Shown one piece after another: positions 1 to 6,306 of a stretch of 8,273 nt of DNA (position 1 is its first letter; each line of letters begins with the position of its first letter). Position numbers and translations under genes: made by a program. The stretch comes from Syntrophomonadaceae bacterium (GTDB lineage Bacteria > Bacillota > Syntrophomonadia > Syntrophomonadales > Syntrophomonadaceae). The notes under the pieces are model-generated. The model saw only the letters and a program-made list of their open reading frames with translations, had not been told where the DNA came from and did not search any database. The stretch covers positions 1-8,273 of the forward strand of contig JAISDD010000151.1 of the NCBI GenBank assembly GCA_031265005.1, in the 5' to 3' direction.

Positions 1-384
1 GGTGCTTTATGGTAAGTTTATTTTATAGCATTATTCTGCAAAAAAACCATATATTTTAATAAAACACAAATTTTTATGCTGTTTATATCGCGGCCGAATT
101 GCTGCGGATTTTATTACGCTGCTAAAAAACACAGCGTTTTTATTGACAGAGCGGAATGAATGCGACAGATTAAATAATTTACGGCTGTTTTAGTAAAAAA
201 ATTCTCAATGAATATGTTTAATTGCTCCTGTTTAAAGCATATATATTTTATACTGATGATTATAAAAGCTGTTTATAGGGTACAATTTAAAAGAAAATAA
301 AAACGATGCGGCAAGGCCGGCAAAAACTTTAAAAATAATTTATGTAAAATTATTTTGTATATATTATTTAAGAAATTATTGGAT
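1..384. other. AT-rich leader region without a supportable gene
   Basis: All three forward frames are closed early: stops fall at 13-15, 26-28 and 57-59. No later frame has both a ribosome binding site and protein-like composition. The stretch holds a terminator-like hairpin near 116-141 and an all-A/T inverted repeat (332-341 pairing with 347-356 around a 5-nt loop). The first ~60 bases could be the tail of an upstream gene, but nothing in them is recognisable. Confidence 0.5.
116..141 (+). terminator. Possible intrinsic terminator of an upstream gene
   Basis: The arms ACGCTG (116-121) and CAGCGT (132-137) are exact reverse complements around a 10-nt A-rich loop. Five T residues follow at 137-141. 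The stem is short, so this is a modest candidate. It fits the end of a plus-strand transcript entering from the left. Confidence 0.4.
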
Positions 385-413
385 TTGCTAGCTTGGACAC
401 TTCCGAATATAAT
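385..413 (+). promoter_or_regulatory. Sigma-A-type promoter of mazEF
   Basis: A perfect -10 hexamer TATAAT lies at 408-413. TTGCTA (4 of 6 matches to TTGACA) lies 17 bp upstream at 385-390. Transcription would begin near 420, about 37 bases before the proposed mazE start at 457. The -10 box lies inside a palindrome that is a likely operator, as expected for an autoregulated toxin-antitoxin operon. Confidence 0.65.
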
Positions 414-440
414 AGTTATATTGATCGGATAGCTATATTC
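405..440. promoter_or_regulatory. Candidate MazE/MazEF operator (palindromes over the -10 box)
   Basis: AATATAA (406-412) and TTATATT (416-422) form a perfect 7-bp inverted repeat with a 3-bp spacer that covers the -10 hexamer. A second unit follows: TAGTTATATT (413-422) recurs as TAGCTATATT (430-439), 17 bp apart, and GAATATA (405-411) is mirrored by TATATTC (434-440). Ribbon-helix-helix antitoxins bind such repeated short boxes as dimers and repress their own operon. The repeats are directly visible; the operator role is inferred. Confidence 0.5.
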
Positions 441-456
441 CATGGAGGTGCTAAAT

Positions 457-726
457 TTGCCGGCCTCAAAAATAATTAATATTTCAATACCCGAAGATTT
501 GTTAAATGAATTAGATTGTATAGCGGCTTCAAAACAGAATACGCGCAATGAATTAGTGGGGGAAGCGCTGGATTTTTACATTAGAGAACATAAGCGCCAA
601 TTATTCATAGAACAGATGAAAAAAGGGTATGCTGAAATGGCGGACATTAATTTAGAAATTGCCGATGATTTCTTGGAAGTTGAGAATGAGGCCAATGAAA
701 AAATTATAGAAAAAATCATGGAGTGA
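457..726 (+). CDS. mazE: MazE-type ribbon-helix-helix antitoxin (NdoAI/EndoAI-like)
   Basis: This is the antitoxin of a type II toxin-antitoxin pair. It neutralises the MazF RNase and, with it, probably represses the operon. Residues about 5-45 read as a ribbon-helix-helix DNA-binding domain (INISIPEDLLNELD, then a helix containing TRNELVGEALDFYI). The C-terminal half (MKKGYAEMADINLEI, then an acidic tail) corresponds to the toxin-wrapping segment of Bacillus NdoAI. I chose the TTG at 457, giving 89 aa, because GGAGGTG at 444-450 sits 6 nt before it. An in-frame ATG at 442 overlaps that ribosome binding site and has no good site of its own; using it would add five residues. The pairing with the adjacent mazF makes the identification firm. 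Confidence 0.88.
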   Translation: MPASKIINISIPEDLLNELDCIAASKQNTRNELVGEALDFYIREHKRQLFIEQMKKGYAEMADINLEIADDFLEVENEANEKIIEKIME

Positions 727-731
727 TAGTT

Positions 732-1094
732 TTGATAATCAAAAGGGGTGAGATTTATTTTGCCCAGCTGAATCCGGTTATTGGATCAGAGCAAGGAGGA
801 ATGCGGCCGGTTTTAGTTGTTCAAAATGATATCGGTAACCAGTATAGTCCGACTACTATTGTTTTAGCGATAACTTCACAGATTAACAAGGCGAAACTGC
901 CTACTCATATTGAGATAAAGGCGGCGGAATATGGGTTGGAAAAAGATTCGGTCATTTTAGCGGAACAGATCAGAACCATAGACAAATCCAGATTGAAATA
1001 TAGATTAGCGCTTTTGAGCAATGAAATCATGAGCCAAGTAGAGCAGGCTTTAGTTGTAAGCATTGGGTTTTGTAATATAGGGTACATAAAATGA
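732..1094 (+). CDS. mazF: MazF-family endoribonuclease toxin (NdoA/EndoA-like)
   Basis: This is a sequence-specific mRNA interferase of the PemK/MazF fold. The closest Bacillus relative cuts single-stranded RNA at UACAU, but the specificity of this protein is not known. The sequence KRGEIYFAQLNPVIGSEQGG, followed by RPVLVVQND and the PTHIEI and DSVILAEQIRTID blocks, follows Bacillus NdoA almost block for block. With a TTG start at 732 (120 aa), the expected catalytic residues fall at Arg25 and Thr48, the same numbers as in Bacillus. GGAGTGA at 720-726, overlapping the mazE stop, lies 5 nt upstream of it. A GTG at 723 overlapping the mazE stop is the alternative and would add three residues. 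The toxin looks intact. Confidence 0.93.
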   Translation: MIIKRGEIYFAQLNPVIGSEQGGMRPVLVVQNDIGNQYSPTTIVLAITSQINKAKLPTHIEIKAAEYGLEKDSVILAEQIRTIDKSRLKYRLALLSNEIMSQVEQALVVSIGFCNIGYIK

Positions 1095-1141
1095 ACAAGT
1101 TAAAATATATATCCGAAACTCAGTCGCAAAACTTAATACTG

Positions 1142-1178
1142 AAAAAAACAAGTCATTTTTTAATGACTTGTTTTTTTT
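1142..1178 (+). terminator. Strong intrinsic terminator after mazF
   Basis: ACAAGTCATT (1148-1157) pairs exactly with AATGACTTGT (1162-1171) around a TTTT loop. A run of seven A residues on the left and eight T residues on the right extend the stem to about 16 bp. The A-run on the opposite strand would also allow termination of leftward transcripts. It lies 47 bases after the mazF stop. Confidence 0.88.
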
Positions 1179-1227
1179 AGTACAACCTTGTCTGCGGGCA
1201 AAGAACGTATAGGAGGAATAATTGCAT

Positions 1228-1962
1228 ATGAAAATCGTTATTGGCATCACCAGCGGTTTTAGCCGGGAAAACAGCCAGTATACGCTGAAAGAAGTTTATG
1301 TAAACGCTTTTAAAGATTTTTCGGTTATACCTATTTTAATACCGGCGACAGAATGGAACGCAGCTTCAGAGTGGCTTTCTTTATGCCATGGGATAGTTTT
1401 TTCCGGCGGCGGAGACATCGACCCGTATCATTGGGGAGAAGCTCCGAGCAAATATTTAGGAGAAATAGAACCTCTGCGCGATCAACTGGAAATTCAATTA
1501 GCTATTTGCAGCTTACGCCAGAAAGTTCCGGCATTAGGAATTTGCAGAGGATGTCAAGTCATGAATGTAGCTGCCGGAGGCAGTATTTTACAAAATATTG
1601 ACAGCCGTCTTTGCCATCAGCAAAAAGCTCCTTATTTTTATGGATTCCATCAGGCGGACTTAAAAACTGGCAGTAAATTACAGGCGATCATGGGTCAATC
1701 CAGTGTTCGGGTCAATAGTTTTCACCATCAGTCCGTAAATGCGTTAGGAGAAAACATAATAGCAGTAGCTCAAAGCGAAGACGGTATTATCGAAGCCATT
1801 GAACACGAAAATCATCCTTTTTGGATCGGTGTGCAATGGCACCCTGAGCATATGACAGATTCTTTTTCTTTCAGACTGATGAAATATTTTGTTGAAGCAG
1901 CAGCTGATTTTTGTCTTAGTTCCAGCCCAAACGGAAACACGCGGAATGGCTTTAATATTTAA
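1228..1962 (+). CDS. Peptidase C26 / gamma-glutamyl-gamma-aminobutyrate hydrolase family protein (class I glutamine amidotransferase-like)
   Basis: The family hydrolyses gamma-glutamyl amide bonds in the cytoplasm. Its best-known member, PuuD, acts in putrescine breakdown; the substrate here is unknown and no other puu genes are nearby. The protein of 244 aa matches the usual ~250 aa. It shows the start block KIVIGIT, the oxyanion-side motif SGGGDIDP (59-66), the nucleophile elbow LGICRGCQVMNV with Cys106, the family motif VNSFHHQSVN (162-171), and the His205/Glu207 pair in GVQWHPEH, so the triad is complete. AGGAGG at 1211-1216 precedes ATG 1228 by 11 nt. A TTG at 1222, 5 nt from that site, would add two residues and cannot be excluded. 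Only about 30 bases separate the mazF terminator from the ribosome binding site, and no clear promoter is visible there. Confidence 0.9.
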   Translation: MKIVIGITSGFSRENSQYTLKEVYVNAFKDFSVIPILIPATEWNAASEWLSLCHGIVFSGGGDIDPYHWGEAPSKYLGEIEPLRDQLEIQLAICSLRQKVPALGICRGCQVMNVAAGGSILQNIDSRLCHQQKAPYFYGFHQADLKTGSKLQAIMGQSSVRVNSFHHQSVNALGENIIAVAQSEDGIIEAIEHENHPFWIGVQWHPEHMTDSFSFRLMKYFVEAAADFCLSSSPNGNTRNGFNI

Positions 1963-2136
1963 ACGATATTTTTTAAATTTTCAAGGTATTGCCGCCGTTC
2001 AAGCGTTTATGGCGGAGTAATATCTGAAACAGCGGTAATATATTTTTATTATTATGAACTTTATAAAACTGCCGCGAATAATATAAATTATAAGGTTATT
2101 GAATAAGAGTTTTTAAGCTGTAGCGGAGGTATCAGT

Positions 2137-2322
2137 ATGCATAAGGGGGAACTTTTTTCAGTCAATATAGAAGGATGTTCAATAACGGTTTGTGTTATAG
2201 ATTTTTATAAAGATGGCGATATAGGTGAGGAAATAGTGGTTTTGGCCATAATAGATAAAGAACATACCCTACATATTCCTATTAACAACTTATACGTGGT
2301 TAATAAAAAGCTATTAAATTAA
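2137..2322 (+). CDS. Small hypothetical protein (61 aa)
   Basis: I do not recognise this protein. It begins at ATG with a good ribosome binding site (CGGAGGT at 2124-2130, 6 nt upstream), which is the main reason to believe it. The 61 residues alternate hydrophobic stretches (ITVCVIDF, EEIVVLAII, LHIPINNLYVV) with short charged turns. This suggests a small all-beta fold, possibly barrel-like, with no signal peptide or membrane helix. Two cysteines (residues 14 and 19) do not form a known motif. It stands alone, with 174 bp before it and over 400 bp after it, and no good terminator is visible on either side. Confidence 0.6.
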   Translation: MHKGELFSVNIEGCSITVCVIDFYKDGDIGEEIVVLAIIDKEHTLHIPINNLYVVNKKLLN

Positions 2323-2598
2323 AAAAGACGCCGGAGTCGAAAATTGCCGGAGATCTTACCTTTTTAACCCATCTTATGGTACACTTAACAAAAAGCATTT
2401 ACCATATTTAGTAGAAAAATTACCTTTCACCAGTTGGTTATATAAATGCCGGGACCAGCTTTTATTCAGCGATAAGTTTTAATTTTTGCTGAAGGTGATA
2501 AAGCCTGTCAGAGGTTGCGTTCAGTATATTTGAGAAGCATATTAAAGCTGGTTTAACTTACTGGAGATTTTGCATTATTCTTACCTTATTTTCAAGTG
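2323..2598. other. Non-coding stretch rich in inverted repeats
   Basis: No gene with a start codon and ribosome binding site is visible. Inverted repeats are frequent: TATGGTA/TACCATA (2375-2381, 2400-2406); GCATTTA/TAAATGC (2395-2401, 2443-2449), which overlaps and so competes with the first; and ACCAGCTTT/AAAGCTGGT (2454-2462, 2544-2552). The last pair encloses smaller hairpins. The segment could be a 5' leader RNA of the stalk-GH18 gene, or simply a decayed region. I recognise no known riboswitch consensus in it. Confidence 0.35.
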
Positions 2599-2706
2599 AT
2601 GAAAGTTTTTGGTATTTTGACCGTAAACATTTTATTGGTATTATCGTTATTATTTGCACAAAGGATACCGGAAAGAAAACAAGAATTACATAATAACAAA
2701 GATTAA
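2599..2706 (+). CDS. Doubtful 35-codon frame with one hydrophobic helix
   Basis: ATG 2599 opens a 35-residue frame, MKVFGILTVNILLVLSLLFA followed by a charged tail ending NNKD. This would be a single-pass membrane miniprotein or a bare signal-peptide-like segment. There is no Shine-Dalgarno sequence before it, which argues against translation. Its first codons closely resemble the signal-peptide coding region of the gene that starts at 2748, so it may be a remnant of a partial duplication rather than a gene. Confidence 0.18.
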   Translation: MKVFGILTVNILLVLSLLFAQRIPERKQELHNNKD

Positions 2707-2747
2707 TAAGAGTTTATGCGTAAACTTTGAACATTATGGAGGTTTTT

Positions 2748-4307
2748 ATGAGTATAAAAGTTTTTAAATATGGGATTTTGACCGCGTTATTTTTTATCAG
2801 CGTTTCGTTTTTTGTAATCAGCCCGCGTATTCAGGCGGCCGAGCCGGAAACATACATATATAGTTTAATCGTTAATGACAAAGTTAAAAATATCGATCCG
2901 CCGGCTTTGATATATACTGACCGCACTTTGGTTCCTTTGCGTTTCATAGTAGAGGACGAGTTTTTAAAAGGACAAGTTTTTTGGGATGAAGCATTGCAAA
3001 AAGTTGCGGTAAATTGCCAGGGCAAATATTTTGAATTTTTTATCGATAATCCGGTTGTAAAGGTAGACTTGAAATCGTTTTATTTAGATACGGCTCCGGT
3101 CATATACCAAGACCGGACTTATATTCCTTTGCGCTTTTTGGCCGAGCATTTAAACGCCATAGTGAACTGGGACCCTGCCGACAAAGCTATAAGTATAATT
3201 CTGCCGACTTTGGATAATGAGCAAAAAACAGAAAAAGAAGAACCGGCAGAGGAACCTGTAAATGATACTGAACGCGGAATGTTAACTAATCCTGAAGATA
3301 ACGGCGCGCTTGAAAACCAGACTTCTGTTTATGGCAATAGAGAAGTATTTGCCTATTATTATCGCTCGCCTTCAGATGAATTAGACCGCTGTCTTAATTT
3401 ATGCACTACAATAGCTTTTCGCTGGCTGGAAACAAATGCCCAAGGCGATTTGTTTTATGAATATGACGACCAGTATGATAAAATTATAAATAAAGTCAAA
3501 AGTCGCGGAAAAGCCGTACAAGCTGGTGTGGCTTTAATGAAACCGGAGGCTTTGCATGAACTGTTGAGCGAAAAAGAGAACCGCGGCCGCTTAATCGCCG
3601 CTTTGACCAAATTAGTTCATGAAAAAGGTTATGATGGAGTTAACATTGATTTTGAAGCAATAAAGAATTCCGACCGGGATGATTTTTCTACTTTCCTCAG
3701 CGAACTAAAAACAGCGCTGGGGAAGGACAAGCTTTTGTCGGTTGCTGTTTTTGCCAGAACCGCTTCCGATAATTGGGGAACTCCTTATGATTATGCGGCC
3801 ATTGGCGGAATTGCTGATCAAGTGATCGTCATGGCTTATGATTACAGTTATGTAAATTCGGGGCCAGGCCCTATTGCTCCTCTGTGGTGGGTACAAAATG
3901 TTGTTGAGTACATGGAACAGCAAATGGATAGGAAAAAAATCATTTTAGGGATGCCTACTTATGGCTATGATTGGCCTCAAGACAGCACGGGCAGCACTGT
4001 TACTTTAAGCAGGCTTAATAAAATAATGCAAACGTATAAAGTGCAATCTGATTTTGATCTTAAAAGCCAATCTCCCTATCACACGTATTATGATGAAAAC
4101 GGCGTTTATCACGAAATATGGATGGAAAATCAGCAAAGCCTGACTTTAAAAGTGGAGTTGAGTTCACAAAAGCAATTGGGCGGAATATCTTTTTGGCGCA
4201 TAGGAACCGGTTTTGACGATTTGTACAAAGTTTTGGAAGGAAAACGCCAATTATCTGCGGCTTTTTATGATATGCTGCCGCAAGGTCCGGTGATAAAATA
4301 TTTTTAA
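2748..4307 (+). CDS. Secreted stalk-domain (copper amine oxidase N-like) GH18 family protein
   Basis: This 519-aa protein is exported. Residues 1-30 form a signal peptide (basic start, hydrophobic core, IQA just before a likely cut). Residues ~35-152 hold two copies of the copper-amine-oxidase N-terminal-like repeat, with RTLVPLRF at 59-66 and RTYIPLRFLAEHL from 123; this module occurs in many envelope proteins and does not itself imply oxidase activity. An acidic Glu/Pro linker (~155-195) leads to a GH18 TIM-barrel domain (~198 to the end). That domain carries DGVNIDFE (296-303, catalytic Glu303) and MAYDYSY (362-368), close to the YaaH/SleL subgroup that hydrolyses N-acetylglucosamine bonds in cortex peptidoglycan. 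A role in cell-wall or spore-cortex breakdown is therefore plausible but unproven. ATG 2748 has GGAGG at 2738-2742, 5 nt upstream, so I prefer it over the in-frame ATG at 2727. Confidence 0.9.
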   Translation: MSIKVFKYGILTALFFISVSFFVISPRIQAAEPETYIYSLIVNDKVKNIDPPALIYTDRTLVPLRFIVEDEFLKGQVFWDEALQKVAVNCQGKYFEFFIDNPVVKVDLKSFYLDTAPVIYQDRTYIPLRFLAEHLNAIVNWDPADKAISIILPTLDNEQKTEKEEPAEEPVNDTERGMLTNPEDNGALENQTSVYGNREVFAYYYRSPSDELDRCLNLCTTIAFRWLETNAQGDLFYEYDDQYDKIINKVKSRGKAVQAGVALMKPEALHELLSEKENRGRLIAALTKLVHEKGYDGVNIDFEAIKNSDRDDFSTFLSELKTALGKDKLLSVAVFARTASDNWGTPYDYAAIGGIADQVIVMAYDYSYVNSGPGPIAPLWWVQNVVEYMEQQMDRKKIILGMPTYGYDWPQDSTGSTVTLSRLNKIMQTYKVQSDFDLKSQSPYHTYYDENGVYHEIWMENQQSLTLKVELSSQKQLGGISFWRIGTGFDDLYKVLEGKRQLSAAFYDMLPQGPVIKYF

Positions 4308-4313
4308 ACAATA

Positions 4314-4342
4314 TTTATATATGTTTCTTAAAGCAGTATACT
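4314..4342 (+). promoter_or_regulatory. Possible promoter for the UDG-tsa gene cluster
   Basis: TATACT (4337-4342, 5 of 6 to the -10 consensus) has TTTATA (4314-4319, 4 of 6 to the -35) exactly 17 bp upstream. Transcription would start near 4349, about 46 bases before the UDG start. This is the only gap in the downstream cluster large enough to hold a leading promoter. AT-rich sequence makes chance matches common. Confidence 0.35.
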
Positions 4343-4394
4343 ATTGTTGTTAGCCCGTTGTAATTTCTTGGGTAATAAAATGGCGGAGGAAACA

Positions 4395-5099
4395 ATGAAT
4401 CTTGAACAGCCTAATCTTTTTCAGGAAAGTGTGAAAGCGGACCCGGAAGGAATAAATACTAACGTTAACCAGGAACCGGCATCTTTTTCGTATGACGGAG
4501 TTCCTTTTTTGCCGGGAGTAAACGGGCAGGAAGCGTTTCCAGATGTAAGCGGTTATAATGAATTAGAACTTTTAGGGAAAAATTGCTCAGCCTGCCGTTT
4601 GCGCAGCACTTGCGGGCAAGTTGTTTTTGGCAGCGGAAATCTAAAGAGCCCTTTGCTCATAATTGGCGAAGGGCCGGGGCAGGACGAGGATATTCAAGGG
4701 GTGCCGTTTGTAGGGCGCGCCGGTCAATTGCTGGATAAGATTTTACAAGCTTCGGAAATAGAGCGCCAGCAAATATATATAACTAATGTGGTGAAATGCC
4801 GTCCCCCTGGAAATCGTTTGCCAAATCCAGATGAAGTAAAAATGTGCGGACGTTTTTTGGAAGCTCAGATTAGATTGATGAAGCCGGAGCTCATAGTGTG
4901 TTTAGGCTCGTTAGCCAGTCAAACCGTCATTTCCCCTAAAGTTAAAATTACGCAAATAAGAGGACAATGGTTGAGTAGACAGGGATGCCGGATTATTGCT
5001 ACTTTCCATCCAGCCGCCTTATTACGTAATCCTAGTTATAAACGTCCGGTTTGGGAAGATTTTAAATCTATCCGGGACGTATATAAATCGATCGTTTAA
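4395..5099 (+). CDS. Family 4 uracil-DNA glycosylase, [4Fe-4S] type
   Basis: This enzyme removes uracil from DNA as the first step of base-excision repair. The iron-sulfur ligands are complete: Cys64 and Cys67 (CSAC), Cys135 (VVKCRPPGNR) and Cys151 (KMCG). Their spacing is close to that of the Thermus thermophilus enzyme. The catalytic-site motif GEGPGQDED (91-99) and the DNA-binding motif HPAALLRNP (205-213) are both present. At 234 aa it carries an N-terminal extension of about 60 residues before the first cysteine. That extension is low in recognisable motifs but contains NLEQPNLFQE near its start. I chose ATG 4395 because GGAGG at 4385-4389 lies 5 nt before it; in-frame starts at 4344 and 4380 lack such a site. 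It is 21 bp upstream of tsaE and likely leads that operon. Confidence 0.92.
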   Translation: MNLEQPNLFQESVKADPEGINTNVNQEPASFSYDGVPFLPGVNGQEAFPDVSGYNELELLGKNCSACRLRSTCGQVVFGSGNLKSPLLIIGEGPGQDEDIQGVPFVGRAGQLLDKILQASEIERQQIYITNVVKCRPPGNRLPNPDEVKMCGRFLEAQIRLMKPELIVCLGSLASQTVISPKVKITQIRGQWLSRQGCRIIATFHPAALLRNPSYKRPVWEDFKSIRDVYKSIV

Positions 5100-5120
5100 T
5101 TAAATGACGCCGGGGTAGAT

Positions 5121-5600
5121 ATGCTGGAATTTAATATTATTGACGAAAGCTGTATGTTGGAACTGGGAGAAAAAATGGGCGCTTTGCTTTATAAAGGCGC
5201 TGTAATTTATCTGCGCGGGGAATTGGGAGCAGGAAAAACCACTATTACCCGCGGGATACTAAAGGGATTGGGCTATACGGGACCGGTAACCAGCCCTACC
5301 TTTACTTTGATTAATGTTTACGAAACATTTTGCCCGGTTTACCATTGTGACTTTTACCGGCTGCGCGATATCGAGATTTATGAATTAGGCCTGGATGATT
5401 ATGTAGGGAGCGACGGTATAGCGATTATTGAATGGCCTGATAAAGGGGTGGATTTTTTGCCTGCTGAAGGGTTGTATGTGGATCTAACTTTAATTGATGA
5501 TGATTATGAGTTAGGGCGGCATATTAATGTTTCAGCGGTTGGCGGCGACTACGGCTCCTTGCTGGAAAGGTTGAAAGAACATGTTGATATTAGCTCTTGA
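5121..5600 (+). CDS. tsaE: tRNA threonylcarbamoyladenosine biosynthesis ATPase TsaE
   Basis: TsaE is the P-loop ATPase that works with TsaB and TsaD in forming t6A at position 37 of ANN-decoding tRNAs; its ATP hydrolysis is thought to reset the complex between rounds. The Walker A loop GELGAGKTT lies at residues 33-41. The family block VTSPTFTLINVYE follows at about 56-68, then YHCDFYRL and IIEWPDKG, all hallmarks of TsaE. The length of 159 aa is typical. The ribosome binding site is weak (GGGGT at 5112-5116), consistent with translation coupled to the upstream gene. Its last 20 bases overlap tsaB. Confidence 0.96.
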   Translation: MLEFNIIDESCMLELGEKMGALLYKGAVIYLRGELGAGKTTITRGILKGLGYTGPVTSPTFTLINVYETFCPVYHCDFYRLRDIEIYELGLDDYVGSDGIAIIEWPDKGVDFLPAEGLYVDLTLIDDDYELGRHINVSAVGGDYGSLLERLKEHVDISS

Positions 5601-6294
5601 GTGTTCTACCTCGGTAGCCGGAGTAGCTTTATTAAAAGACGGAGTTATCATTAAAGAAATTTTTAGCAATTATAAAAAAAATCATTCGGAAACTTTGCTT
5701 CCGGTGATCGATAGAAGCCTTAACGAATGTCAATATGTTCTGCAAGATTTAAGCGCGGTAGCTATTACCATCGGGCCAGGTTCTTTTACCGGCCTTAGAA
5801 TAGGTCTGGCCACGGCAAAGGGTTTGTGTACGGCGTCGGGGCTGCCTCTTATCGCAATTCCAACATTAGAAGTATTAGCGCATAACATAGCGTATAATTC
5901 ACTTTGGGCGGGAACGATCTTAGATGCCAGAAAAAATCAGGTGTATATGTGCGTATATGATGTTTCCGGAGGCGAGCCCGTCCCTTTAGCGCCTGTAAAC
6001 GCTGTTGCTCCTGAAATATTTGTTGCCAATACTTTGGAGTTGCTGAGCATTTATGGTGAACATAAAATTATGCTTTTGGGAGACGGGGCTATTACTTACC
6101 GAAAGTTGTTTGAAAGTAGTTTTCATCAGCGGATGATCATTGCCCCTGCTCATCTTTTGTGGCCTCGGGCGGCGGCTTTAGCGGAACTGGCCTCAGTAAA
6201 ATTCACAAAAAATGAGTTTGAGAATATTGATTTGTTGAAACCGCTTTATATTCGCCGTTCAGAAGCGGAAATTCGTTGGGATGAATTGAAATGA
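5581..6294 (+). CDS. tsaB: tRNA threonylcarbamoyladenosine biosynthesis scaffold protein TsaB
   Basis: TsaB is the inactive ASKHA-fold paralogue of TsaD and serves as its dimer partner in the t6A complex. The N-terminal block MLILALECSTSVAGVALL and the signature IGPGSFTGLRIGLATAKGL (Gly65 to Gly71 and onward) are diagnostic. The length of 237 aa is normal. ATG 5581 lies inside the end of tsaE in another frame; GGAAAGG and GAAAG just upstream, inside tsaE, serve as the ribosome binding region. The overlap points to translational coupling, which would keep the two subunits in balance. Confidence 0.96.
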   Translation: MLILALECSTSVAGVALLKDGVIIKEIFSNYKKNHSETLLPVIDRSLNECQYVLQDLSAVAITIGPGSFTGLRIGLATAKGLCTASGLPLIAIPTLEVLAHNIAYNSLWAGTILDARKNQVYMCVYDVSGGEPVPLAPVNAVAPEIFVANTLELLSIYGEHKIMLLGDGAITYRKLFESSFHQRMIIAPAHLLWPRAAALAELASVKFTKNEFENIDLLKPLYIRRSEAEIRWDELK

Positions 6295-6306
6295 AAAGGA
6301 ACATAC

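Noticed and set aside
143..171. TTGACA at 143-148 as a promoter -35 box
   Set aside because: The hexamer is perfect, but at 16-18 bp spacing the -10 region (CAGATT and neighbours) matches poorly and no gene with a ribosome binding site follows closely.
314..466. 11-bp inverted repeat AGGCCGGCAAA / TTTGCCGGCCT around the mazE promoter
   Set aside because: The core GCCGGC is itself palindromic, which inflates the match. The left arm lies upstream of the proposed transcript start, so it cannot form an mRNA hairpin. Chance is likely.
273..548. Minus-strand 91-codon frame over the mazE promoter
   Set aside because: It overlaps the promoter, operator and start of mazE, has no ribosome binding site, and its composition looks like translated AT-rich DNA.
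2318..2482. Open frame of about 54 codons after the 61-aa gene
   Set aside because: It has no ATG, GTG or TTG start in frame and no recognisable protein signature, so a chance open frame is the simplest reading.
2711..2726. Small hairpin AGTTTA-TGCG-TAAACT before the stalk-GH18 ribosome binding site
   Set aside because: It is a real 6-bp palindrome but AT-rich and without a supporting promoter or known operator pattern; I could not assign a role.
4296..4316. AAATATT/AATATTT hairpin at the end of the stalk-GH18 gene as a terminator
   Set aside because: The 7-bp stem is made only of A and T and no T-run follows, so it should not terminate efficiently.
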